Source: Roseivirga sp. 4D4 (lineage in GTDB: Bacteria; Bacteroidota; Bacteroidia; Cytophagales; Cyclobacteriaceae). From it: DNA of 64,000 nt. The position numbers and the translations under genes are program-made. The DNA is taken from positions 603,001 to 667,000 of the forward strand of contig NZ_MDGP01000001.1 in the NCBI RefSeq assembly GCF_001747095.1, read 5' to 3'. Position 1 is the stretch's first letter, and each line of letters opens with the position of its first letter. The notes below the pieces were generated by a model that ran no database searches, was not told the origin of the DNA, and saw only the letters and a list, made by a program, of their open reading frames with translations. Below, in pieces: positions 27,249 to 34,999 of the stretch.

Positions 27249-27326
27249 CTTATGACTAAAGAATAAACTCCATCCATCACTTATCCATTTTAGGGGGAAA
27301 GTTTCTTTTTTACTTTTAGTCATAAG
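27249..27326. repeat. Inverted repeat upstream of the M28 peptidase gene
   Basis: CTTATGACTAAA (27249-27260) and its exact reverse complement TTTAGTCATAAG (27315-27326) are separated by 54 bases and end 17 bases before the ATG at 27344. If transcribed they would form the closing stem of a leader structure; as DNA they are two oppositely oriented protein sites. I recognise no riboswitch. Confidence 0.65.
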
Positions 27327-27343
27327 ATTAACCTGAAATACTA

Positions 27344-28717
27344 ATGAAGAAAGTCTTTAAGACAATGGGTTTGCTAGGGCTAATGCTTGCCTTTCAAACA
27401 ACAAGTGCACAAGAAGCACCTCCACAAATTGACACCAGAATTTCTGATATTATTAATGCTACCTCTGCCGATCGCATAGAAGCCGATATCAGAAAGCTGG
27501 CTGGCTTCGGAACAAGGAATACATTTTCTGACACCATTTCCGAAACCAGAGGCATTGGAGCAGCTCGTAGATGGATAAAGTCCGAGTTCGAAAAGATATC
27601 ACAAGAATGCGGTGGTTGTCTCGAAGTGTTTTATCAAAAAGACTTTGTAGAAAAGACACAGGGAAGCAGAGTGCCGCATAGTGCCTGGATTGTGAACGTT
27701 GTTGCAGTCCTTAGAGGAACCGACTACCCTGATTCTTATGTGATGATGTCCGGAGATATCGATTCCAGAGCTTCAAATACGATGAACTATGAAATTGATG
27801 CACCTGGTGCTAATGATAATGCTTCAGGTATGGCTGGAACAATTGAAGCCGCCCGAGTAATGTCAAAGTACAAGTTCAAACACAGCGTAGTCTTTGTTGG
27901 CCTTTCTGGAGAAGAGCAAGGGCTGTTTGGAGGAAGAGGGCTTGCTAAATACGCTCAGGAGAATAGTTGGAATATGATCGGTATCCTCAATAATGATATG
28001 ATTGGTAATATCGAAGGAGTTGATGGGGTGATCGATAATCGCACTTTTAGAATCTTTTCTGAACCTACACCAGCAAATGAAACGGATAGACAAAGAAGGG
28101 CAAGAAGGTTCGCTGGTGGCGAAGTAGACGGTATATCTCGCCAATTAGCAAGGTATATACATGGACAGGTCAAAACTTATATGCCCGAGATGAATCCAAT
28201 GATGATCTATCGTCTTGATCGTTTTGGTAGAGGAGGACATCATAGGCCTTTCAATGACCTGGGGTTTGCAGGTGTAAGAATCATGGAAGCCCATGAAAAC
28301 TATAACCGCCAACATCAGGATATTCGTGAGGAAAATGGTGTCAAATATGGTGATGTCATAGAAGGAGTGAACTTTCCTTATGCGAAGAAACTGACAGCCG
28401 TCAATGCCATTTCATTGGCCGGATTAGCTTGGGCACCACCAGCACCGACCGAGGTAAGAATTGGTGGTGCGGTTAGACCATCCACTACTTTGCAATGGGC
28501 AAAGTCAGATGATCCAAATATTGCAGGTTACAAGCTCTATTGGAGATTGACGACTTCTCCGACTTGGGACAATTTCAAATATGTCTCGGGAGTAAATGAG
28601 TTTACGCTTGAAGGAATTGTTATCGATAATTACTACTTCGGAGTATCCGCGGTTGGAAAAGATGGCAATGAGTCTCCTGTAGTTTTTCCTGCTCAGCAGA
28701 TCAGGAGAAGGAGATAG
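27344..28717 (+). CDS. Secreted M28-family metallopeptidase with fibronectin type III domain
   Basis: 457 residues with a signal peptide (MKKVFKTMGLLGLMLAFQTTSAQ). The peptidase domain has PGANDNASGMAG (bridging Asp), LSGEEQGLFGG (Glu pair), NNDMIGN (Asp) and MEAHENYNRQHQD (His). The first zinc ligand, usually His in GHxDS, reads GDIDS here, so His is replaced by Asp. A fibronectin type III domain occupies about residues 365-455. Expected role is an aminopeptidase in the periplasm or outside the cell. A terminator follows at 28738. Confidence 0.88.
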   Translation: MKKVFKTMGLLGLMLAFQTTSAQEAPPQIDTRISDIINATSADRIEADIRKLAGFGTRNTFSDTISETRGIGAARRWIKSEFEKISQECGGCLEVFYQKDFVEKTQGSRVPHSAWIVNVVAVLRGTDYPDSYVMMSGDIDSRASNTMNYEIDAPGANDNASGMAGTIEAARVMSKYKFKHSVVFVGLSGEEQGLFGGRGLAKYAQENSWNMIGILNNDMIGNIEGVDGVIDNRTFRIFSEPTPANETDRQRRARRFAGGEVDGISRQLARYIHGQVKTYMPEMNPMMIYRLDRFGRGGHHRPFNDLGFAGVRIMEAHENYNRQHQDIREENGVKYGDVIEGVNFPYAKKLTAVNAISLAGLAWAPPAPTEVRIGGAVRPSTTLQWAKSDDPNIAGYKLYWRLTTSPTWDNFKYVSGVNEFTLEGIVIDNYYFGVSAVGKDGNESPVVFPAQQIRRRR

Positions 28718-28737
28718 GAGAGCCATCGAAGAATTTG

Positions 28738-28764
28738 AAAAAGGCAGCCTAGCGCTGCTTTTTT
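28738..28764 (+). terminator. Bidirectional terminator between M28 peptidase and glycosyltransferase
   Basis: Stem GCAGC / GCTGC, extended by the flanking A run pairing with the T run, with loop CTAGC and TTTTTT on the plus strand. It lies 20 bases after the M28 stop and just before the convergent glycosyltransferase stop. Confidence 0.8.
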
Positions 28765-28776
28765 CGATAAACTTTT

Positions 28777-29790
28777 CTATGCAAAAAACCAATAATCCCT
28801 TATAGGTTCTTTGCCCCATTGATCTAACTGGTTCCTGATTTCGGTCTTCCCATCCGGAGAAGCAACAACGATCATAATTTGAGGGTTTTCAATGTCATTG
28901 ATCATCTCATAATTTTCCGTTATGACACCATAGATGTTTACACCGATTTTCCGTTCGCTATCAGAAACCCAGTGAAAAGTATCGTTTCGTTCTAGAAGTA
29001 GTCGCGCCATATCCTTACCATTTCGGCCAGTTCCCCAAAGTACCAACGGCCTTGATTGATCGCGATCTAACTCATAGAAATACCTCAATTTCATGTCGAA
29101 ATAGCGGTTGTCTTTATATTCTTCCCATGTTCGTGAAATTCGGTTCGATCGATCTCTCCAATGATGAAGAACCTTGTCGATTCCAATGACTTCGAGCTTG
29201 TGCTTGTAAAACCTGAAGCATAGATCATAATCCTCAGGGTATATTTCCGGATTGAAGCCATCGACCAAGTCGAAGTCGTCTTTATGGATTATCCAGCAGT
29301 GGGAGGGGATTACACACTCCTGATAAATCTCTTCATAATGGCGATTGTCTCTGGCCACTTCATTGAGCCATTCTTCATATCTAAGGAAGCCGCCACCTAC
29401 CTCTCCCTCATCGACAAAGTGCTTCGTGCCTCCCGCTATGATTGTTCCTCTTCCATATTTTAACCATTCTGTTATAAGGGTTTCGAGCTTATCAATAGGC
29501 ATTTTATCGTCTGAATCCATGCGATTAATCAATTCACCCTTGGCAAATTGATAGCCATATTTCAGTGTAGGGATCAACTTAGGGCGATCGCTGTGAAAAA
29601 CACGAATGCGGGTATCGTGCCTAGCATATTCCTCAAGTATTTCAGGGGTTGCATCAGAGGAGTGATCGTTAATGGCAATCAACTCCCAGTTCTTGTAAGA
29701 CTGGGCAATTATTGAGTCAAGGCAATCCTCAAGATATACAGCAGTATCTTTCGCTGCCATGATGATCGATACAAGGGGAGTCTCGTTCAC
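28777..29790 (-). CDS. Two-domain family 2 glycosyltransferase
   Basis: 337 residues from a GTG at 29790 that overlaps the epimerase stop (GTGA); a TTG at 29799 is the other choice. Residues 1-230 are a GT-A fold: LVSIIMAAKDTAVYLEDCL, NDHSSDATPEIL, and RMDSDDKMP with the metal-binding Asp. EIYPEDYDLCFR carries the late acidic motif. The last 90 residues form a second domain (PLVLWGTGRNGKDMARLL) that resembles a Rossmann-like nucleotide-binding fold. The same architecture recurs at 59493. Donor and acceptor unknown; likely surface glycan synthesis. Confidence 0.85.
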   Translation of the reverse strand: MNETPLVSIIMAAKDTAVYLEDCLDSIIAQSYKNWELIAINDHSSDATPEILEEYARHDTRIRVFHSDRPKLIPTLKYGYQFAKGELINRMDSDDKMPIDKLETLITEWLKYGRGTIIAGGTKHFVDEGEVGGGFLRYEEWLNEVARDNRHYEEIYQECVIPSHCWIIHKDDFDLVDGFNPEIYPEDYDLCFRFYKHKLEVIGIDKVLHHWRDRSNRISRTWEEYKDNRYFDMKLRYFYELDRDQSRPLVLWGTGRNGKDMARLLLERNDTFHWVSDSERKIGVNIYGVITENYEMINDIENPQIMIVVASPDGKTEIRNQLDQWGKEPIRDYWFFA

Positions 29791-30788
29791 TGTTTCCAAC
29801 TGTTAGGCAGGTTTTTAGTCAATTCGATTGATTCAAATTTAGTAGTCTCCTGAGCTCCTTGCTGTTCTACCCATTGCCACATTTGACGTAAGCCTTGAGC
29901 GAGTGTTGTGGTAGTTTTGGCTTGCGTGAATACCGATTTCAGTTTTGAGTGATCCGCAAAGGCATGAGTTACTTCTTTTCTCTTTGGGTAGTACTTAACC
30001 TGATAAGCTCTATGAGTTACATCTTCAAGTGCTTCTATCAATTCATTTATCGTCTTTGTTGAATCAGATCCAATGTTAAACACTTGATTTTTTGCTGAGT
30101 CAATATTGACAGAGTTTGCAATTAATGGAACAACATCTGCGATATAACTAAATGCTCTGGATTGTTCTCCGTTTCCGAAAACAGTCAATGGTGAACCTTG
30201 TAGGCTTTGATTCATGAAAATGCCCACCACATTCCGATATGGGTCAGCGATATTTTGTCTTTCCCCAAAAACATTATGGGGTCGAAAAATTACATAGTCA
30301 AGTCCGAACATCGTATTTGCTGCGCGAAGATCCATTTCAATGGCGTATTTCGCAATACCATAAGGGTCTTCGGGTTCTGGTGTTTGATTTTCAATGTAAG
30401 GAGGATTTACGCTTCCATAAACGGCAATGGAAGATGTGAATACGAAACGTTTGACCTTAAATTTCACGGAAGCATTAATAAGGTTCACGCTTCCAATTAC
30501 GTTGTTTTGATAATTGAATCTTCTGATAAAGTGACTTAAACCTTCTGCCGCATAAGCGGCTAAATGGAAGACATAGGTAAAGTTGTACTCTCGAAATAAT
30601 TCATCTACAAGTTGGTTGTTTAAGATGCTGCCATGAATGAATATGGCCTCAGAATTGACATTGGTTTCGAAACCTCCACTTAAATCATCAAGAACAACAA
30701 CTTTATGCCTTTGTTTAACAAGGTTGTCAACGAGATGTGAGCCGATAAATCCGGCTCCACCAGTCACGAGGGATGTAATTTCTTTCAC
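29787..30788 (-). CDS. NAD-dependent nucleotide-sugar epimerase/dehydratase
   Basis: 333 residues from a GTG start. An extended short-chain dehydrogenase: TGGAGFIGSHLVDNL binds NAD, DLSGG the ribose, and FTSSIAVYG with DPYGIAKYAIE (YxxxK) form the catalytic site. NVFGERQ and YIADVV follow in the substrate half. It resembles UDP-glucose 4-epimerase, but a different sugar nucleotide is possible. Coupled by a 4-base overlap to the downstream glycosyltransferase, so it likely supplies that enzyme's donor. Confidence 0.87.
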   Translation of the reverse strand: MKEITSLVTGGAGFIGSHLVDNLVKQRHKVVVLDDLSGGFETNVNSEAIFIHGSILNNQLVDELFREYNFTYVFHLAAYAAEGLSHFIRRFNYQNNVIGSVNLINASVKFKVKRFVFTSSIAVYGSVNPPYIENQTPEPEDPYGIAKYAIEMDLRAANTMFGLDYVIFRPHNVFGERQNIADPYRNVVGIFMNQSLQGSPLTVFGNGEQSRAFSYIADVVPLIANSVNIDSAKNQVFNIGSDSTKTINELIEALEDVTHRAYQVKYYPKRKEVTHAFADHSKLKSVFTQAKTTTTLAQGLRQMWQWVEQQGAQETTKFESIELTKNLPNSWKQ

Positions 30789-30791
30789 TAT

Positions 30792-30835
30792 TATAACTTA
30801 CAAAATACAGCTTTAGCTGCATTTTGTAAGTTATA
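30792..30835. repeat. Long near-perfect hairpin
   Basis: Arms of 20 bases (starting TATAACTTACAAAATACAGC on the left) pair with one A/G mismatch around a 4-base loop TTTA. It sits between the membrane repeat-protein stop (30864) and the epimerase start (30788). There is no T-run on either side, so it is not a standard intrinsic terminator. It ends 4 bases before the epimerase GTG and could regulate its expression. Confidence 0.8.
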
Positions 30836-30863
30836 TACTTTGGTCGAATTAGTCAGTTCCGGC

Positions 30864-32795
30864 CTATTTATCTTTCATGGCCTTGTCAAAGCCAAAGACT
30901 GGAAAATCTTTGAAGTCTTGCTTGAAAATACTTTCCCTTATGTCTTGCGAGTTCAGTGAGCCTTGAAGACTGCCTTGGAAGTTTCCTTTAATGAAGTCAC
31001 CTACCACGATGAAATCTAAGCACATAAGGACTTTTCTCATTTCAGCAGACTCAATGCCATATTTCCCCAAGAAGCCTTTGTATTTGAATGTCATCTGCCC
31101 TGTCAATTTAATGTCATTCACCAGAATGTCATCTTCATCAAACAATAGCCTCACGTCATCTCTTCGACTCTCGATTAAGTCATCCTTTTGAAGCTCTCGA
31201 TAGAGCTCCTTTTTAAGCGATCTCAATTGTTCTCCATTCAATTCAATCAAGGTACGCTCAGTCTCTTTTGTATATATTGATATAGCCTCTTTACCTGAGT
31301 CATAAAACCTGTTGCCATCTTTCGGTGGTGCATCTCCCTGACTCTTTAAAATACGATCAACTTTCGAGAGGTTGACTTCTGACTTTTTGAATTCACCATT
31401 GGTTTTTAAAATGGTATCATCATCCGCATCTTCCATGATTGACTTACCAGTATTTGAGTCCTCGGAGAATAGCCCTTTTTTGCCCTTTGGATCATCTATG
31501 AAGTAGATTTCCATGTGCTTGCCCAGCGCTTGTCCATCAAAACCCTTGTCTGTATAGTCTCCGACTTGAATGAAGTCATTGTTAATGACTACTCGTCTTT
31601 CAGGGGCGGGCTTAATGTGAAATGACTTGATGACAGTAGCATATCGACTGTACATTTCCCCTTTCAGTTCAGTATTGTTCAATTTCAGGAAGTCAGCCGT
31701 AAACCATAGAGTGCTAAAATCTGATATGCCTGATTGGTCGATATTATCTTCTCTCAGCAATTTGAGTAGTTGCCTTTTTAAGATCCTCAATTCAGTACGG
31801 GTTAGCTTAGGTTTGGCATCACTAGGAGTGGCTGGCTGAAAAATGTATCCGCCCGTCCTTTTAGGCTCATTTAATCGTCTAATCTCTAAGACGCTTCGGG
31901 TTACCTTGCCATCCGAAATCAGGTCATCCTTTGACTGTCTGATTGACACGGGTCTCTTTTTCATATTAACTTCCATTGCCCAACCTAAGGCACTGCCTGA
32001 AAAACCCTTGTCAGTAAAGTCACCTGCCATGATGTAGTTTTTGTTTAGGATAAGATGTCGTTCAGGCCCAGGCTTAATCAAATATGAGTCAAGTAGTTCT
32101 TGGTACTTGATTTTCTGCTCTTCAGACAGTGTCTTGTAGTTAATCGCTAGATTGTCTTCGGTATAATCGATTATTATAAACCTACTTTTTCCCCAATTGA
32201 AATTGTCCTCTTTAATGTAGTCCTGTAAGGATCGCTTCAAAGATTTCAATTGATCTTCATCTAACGAAACCCTAAGATCTGTATCAGGCTCAGAAGTTTC
32301 AGGTTCGGACCAGGTAACTGACTTAGGATCACCAGAGGTTTTGCCTCGGTCGATCGATTTGACTTCTTCTACTACCTCATCAGGGCTTTGAAGCTCAGTG
32401 ATGGGTTCAATAGGGATAATCTCGGTAGAGGTTTCCACCGAAACAACTTCCTGAAGTCCTTCAAACTGGATGGTAGTCAGTTTGATGATTGACTCTTTTG
32501 GCTCCTCGTCTAAGTCATCCGAAATTAAGTCAGGAGCAATAGCGGTCTCTGGACTGATTGGCTCCATGTCGAGCTTTTCAGTCGGAGATGAAAAATAGAT
32601 TAACGCACTGGTGACCAGTGCAATGGCTGTTGTTGTCATGATAATTGAGTTTAAATTGAAATTTTGAAACCAGTTATTGGATGGAGGAGGAAGGGTAGGT
32701 ATAGTTTGAATAAATCCTAGCACTTCTTTCCTAGACAGTTCAGTCGGAGCCTGCCTTGCGATTTCAATCAAATATGAAGTGTCTTTGGCGCTCAT
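30864..32795 (-). CDS. Membrane protein with triplicated unknown domain, probable anti-sigma partner
   Basis: 643 residues. About 48 cytoplasmic residues precede one membrane helix (about 50-68), then an acidic linker (70-175). Three copies of a roughly 95-residue domain follow at about 177-276, 332-431 and 519-614. Each copy has an LKxxL-type helix (LKSLKRSLQDYIKED, LRILKRQLLKLLRED, LRSLKKELYRELQKD), then a strand segment ending GDFTDKGFSGSALG, GDYTDKGFDGQALG or GDFIKGNFQGSLQG. No known family comes to mind. Its ATG overlaps the ECF sigma gene by 4 bases, the usual position of an anti-sigma factor. Confidence 0.7.
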   Translation of the reverse strand: MSAKDTSYLIEIARQAPTELSRKEVLGFIQTIPTLPPPSNNWFQNFNLNSIIMTTTAIALVTSALIYFSSPTEKLDMEPISPETAIAPDLISDDLDEEPKESIIKLTTIQFEGLQEVVSVETSTEIIPIEPITELQSPDEVVEEVKSIDRGKTSGDPKSVTWSEPETSEPDTDLRVSLDEDQLKSLKRSLQDYIKEDNFNWGKSRFIIIDYTEDNLAINYKTLSEEQKIKYQELLDSYLIKPGPERHLILNKNYIMAGDFTDKGFSGSALGWAMEVNMKKRPVSIRQSKDDLISDGKVTRSVLEIRRLNEPKRTGGYIFQPATPSDAKPKLTRTELRILKRQLLKLLREDNIDQSGISDFSTLWFTADFLKLNNTELKGEMYSRYATVIKSFHIKPAPERRVVINNDFIQVGDYTDKGFDGQALGKHMEIYFIDDPKGKKGLFSEDSNTGKSIMEDADDDTILKTNGEFKKSEVNLSKVDRILKSQGDAPPKDGNRFYDSGKEAISIYTKETERTLIELNGEQLRSLKKELYRELQKDDLIESRRDDVRLLFDEDDILVNDIKLTGQMTFKYKGFLGKYGIESAEMRKVLMCLDFIVVGDFIKGNFQGSLQGSLNSQDIRESIFKQDFKDFPVFGFDKAMKDK

Positions 32796-33337
32796 AGTGT
32801 GATTGTTTGAAGTGTTTCCATTAAACTATCAACCGAGTTCGATGAGTCGTCTTTCATCAAGGCTGCTAGTTTCTTTCTCCCGCGACTAATCTTAGTCTTA
32901 ATTGCACCTTCATTACTGCCTTGTATTTCGGCAATCTCTTTCATGCTAAACCCGTTGATCTCAAAGAGTACCAAAGCGTCTTTCTGTTTTGACGGAAGTT
33001 TATCGAGCATGCGATAGAGAAGCTGAATGTCAAGTACAGTTTCAGGTTTTACTCCTTGATCCGCTAAGCGATCGGCATGTAATTGAGTCAATTCAGTTTG
33101 AGGCTTTTGTTTTCGCCAAATACTGATTGACCTGTTGCGAGCTGCTCGAATCAAGTAATGTAATAACTGATCCTTATTTTCAATTTTCTCAAATTTATGA
33201 TAGGCCGAAACCAGTACATCTTGGACAAGGTCCTGCACGTCCATTTTGCCATAAGCAAGGGAAGAGCAGTACCTCAAAAAACGGTCATGACAAGCGTCAT
33301 AGGCTTTCATGAATTCGTCTTGTTTGGTATTGGCCAT
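32792..33337 (-). CDS. ECF-type RNA polymerase sigma factor
   Basis: 181 residues. Region 2 has FLRYCSSLAYGKMDVQDLVQ and the DVLVSAYHKFEKI helix. Region 4 is LDKLPSKQKDALVLFEING with FSMKEIAEIQGSNEGAIKTK and SRGRKKLAALM, a helix-turn-helix for -35 recognition. The N-terminus is cytoplasmic. It lies upstream of and overlapping the membrane repeat protein, so the two form a sigma/regulator module. Target promoters are unknown; no ECF-style -35/-10 pair was evident upstream of it. Confidence 0.93.
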   Translation of the reverse strand: MANTKQDEFMKAYDACHDRFLRYCSSLAYGKMDVQDLVQDVLVSAYHKFEKIENKDQLLHYLIRAARNRSISIWRKQKPQTELTQLHADRLADQGVKPETVLDIQLLYRMLDKLPSKQKDALVLFEINGFSMKEIAEIQGSNEGAIKTKISRGRKKLAALMKDDSSNSVDSLMETLQTITL

Positions 33338-33453
33338 AATCGAAAATAAGGATTCTTAGGAGGATAGTCGCCTGACCGGGGAATAGGTTACATTCTGGTA
33401 AAATATTTTTCTAATTGTGTCTTTGCCATGCGCAATTGGTTTAATTTCATCGT

Positions 33454-34554
33454 ATGATGCGATTGTCTCCCAAGCATAGAGTCTTCCTACTTTCTTGGCT
33501 GACCTACGTGATAGTCTTTACTGTAGGGGGAGTTATTTACTTCAATGTTGAGAGAGGCTTGTTGGGGGAGGCAGTGCTTTACCCATCCACAGGAAACCCT
33601 TATGATGCGTACGCTTCTGGATTTTCGATCATCTTGGGTAGTATCTTTTTGGGTATGACCCTGGGTTTTTCAGAACTCACTTTTTTCAGGTATCGACTCA
33701 ATAACCAACCCTTTTTATTAAAGATCTCTATTAAAGTGGTTGTCTATGCCATTATGTTGATGATCTTTCTTGTGAGCTTGTCATTTCCAATTAATGCACA
33801 AGCACTGGGCCTTGGATTAACAGATCCAGAAGTAATCCGGACAGTCTCCGACTTTGTATCGGATTATGCCTTTTGGAGCGCCCTGATTCACTGTGCTGCC
33901 TTTATCACCCTAGCGCTTTTTATTAAAGAGATGATAGACAATATCGGGGTAAGCCAAGTGGTGAATTTCTTTACTGGAAAATATCATGACTCAAAGGTGG
34001 AGCATCGGGTATTTATGTTTTTGGACATGAAGGGTTCAACGACTATTGCAGAGCAAATGGGGCATCAGCAGTACTATCGTTTTCTGAATAGATATTACCG
34101 AGATATGACGAAGGCTATTGTGGCATCTGAAGGGGAGATATATCAGTACATAGGTGATGAAATCGTGTTGTCATGGCGTGACGAAGATGGCTTGGAGAAC
34201 AACAACTGCGTTGAATGCTTTTACAGGATCAAGGAGGCAATTCAAAAGAAAGCTGAAGTTTATAAATCGACTTTTGGTCAAGTACCTGAGTTTAAGGCAG
34301 GGATCCACATTGGTCAAGTAACCAGAGGGGAAGTGGGTGTGTTGAAGAAAGAGTTATTGTTTACGGGAGATGCGCTTAACGTGACGGCCAGAATACAATC
34401 CTTGTGCAACGAATTGAATGCCGAACTTCTAATTTCAAGGGATCTGCTTGAAGAAATCAGTCTTAATGGCTCAATAGAGTCGGTTTCGAAAGGTTCCTTT
34501 GCACTGAGAGGCAGGGATAAACCAATCGAACTTTTCTCAGTTCTTAGATCTTAA
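33454..34554 (+). CDS. Membrane-anchored class III adenylate/guanylate cyclase
   Basis: 366 residues. Four hydrophobic helices fill about residues 8-160; the catalytic domain spans about 180-360. Metal-binding Asp residues are in FMFLDMKGSTTIA and YIGDEIVLSW, and the transition-state Asn and Arg in ALNVTARIQ. All key catalytic positions therefore look intact and it should make cAMP or cGMP; which one is not decided by the visible motifs. Divergent from the ECF sigma gene. A near-consensus -7 (TGTCTTTG) ends about 30 bases upstream of the start. Confidence 0.88.
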   Translation: MMRLSPKHRVFLLSWLTYVIVFTVGGVIYFNVERGLLGEAVLYPSTGNPYDAYASGFSIILGSIFLGMTLGFSELTFFRYRLNNQPFLLKISIKVVVYAIMLMIFLVSLSFPINAQALGLGLTDPEVIRTVSDFVSDYAFWSALIHCAAFITLALFIKEMIDNIGVSQVVNFFTGKYHDSKVEHRVFMFLDMKGSTTIAEQMGHQQYYRFLNRYYRDMTKAIVASEGEIYQYIGDEIVLSWRDEDGLENNNCVECFYRIKEAIQKKAEVYKSTFGQVPEFKAGIHIGQVTRGEVGVLKKELLFTGDALNVTARIQSLCNELNAELLISRDLLEEISLNGSIESVSKGSFALRGRDKPIELFSVLRS

Positions 34555-34598
34555 TTCTCAATCGAACCAATCTTTTATCTGCTAAAATTTCGGACTTA

Positions 34599-34645
34599 TT
34601 TGTTTTACAAATATAGATGTTATAGATTTGATCTATGTTTGTAAA
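34599..34645 (+). promoter_or_regulatory. PadR promoter enclosed by operator palindrome
   Basis: A full Bacteroidota promoter: TTTG (34599-34602), 20 bases, TAGATTTG (34623-34630). A palindrome with 15-base arms flanks the -7 element: TTTACAAATATAGAT (34604-34618) and ATCTATGTTTGTAAA (34631-34645), with a single mismatch. The right arm covers the probable transcription start. This is the layout of an autorepressed operator for the PadR regulator encoded 15 bases further on. Confidence 0.8.
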
Positions 34646-34660
34646 TATAATTGTTTCGAT

Positions 34661-34999
34661 ATGAAGGGGACTAACATTGGCGAGCTAGAAGAACTGGTAT
34701 TACTAGTGGTAGGAGTGCTGTATGAAGGAGCGTATGGTGTTTCGGTACTCAAAGAAATCAAGGAGCAGACAGGTCGTGAGGTTAATATCAGTGCCGTGCA
34801 TGCAGTGATGAATCGATTGGAGGAAAAAGGTTTTCTACGCTCTGAAATGGGCGGATCCTCGAGTACAAGAGGAGGGAGAAGGAAAAGAAATTATTATCTG
34901 ACTTCCAGTGGCCGAGCGACTTTAGATCAGGTCAGAACAGTCAGAGAGAAATTATACAACCAATTATCACCTTCAGGTTCTTATAGTTTCTCACAATGA
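34661..34999 (+). CDS. PadR-family transcriptional regulator
   Basis: 112 residues from the ATG at 34661; an upstream frame to 34628 overlaps the operator and promoter and is rejected. The winged-helix domain reads GELEELVLLVVGVLYEGAYG, then SVLKEIKEQTGREVNISAVH, and LEEKGFLRSEMGGSSSTRGG with KRNYYLTSSGRATL. The short type lacks the long C-terminal dimer helix of PadR subfamily 2. Coupled by ATGA overlap to the first FtsX permease, as in many Cytophagales. Confidence 0.93.
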   Translation: MKGTNIGELEELVLLVVGVLYEGAYGVSVLKEIKEQTGREVNISAVHAVMNRLEEKGFLRSEMGGSSSTRGGRRKRNYYLTSSGRATLDQVRTVREKLYNQLSPSGSYSFSQ

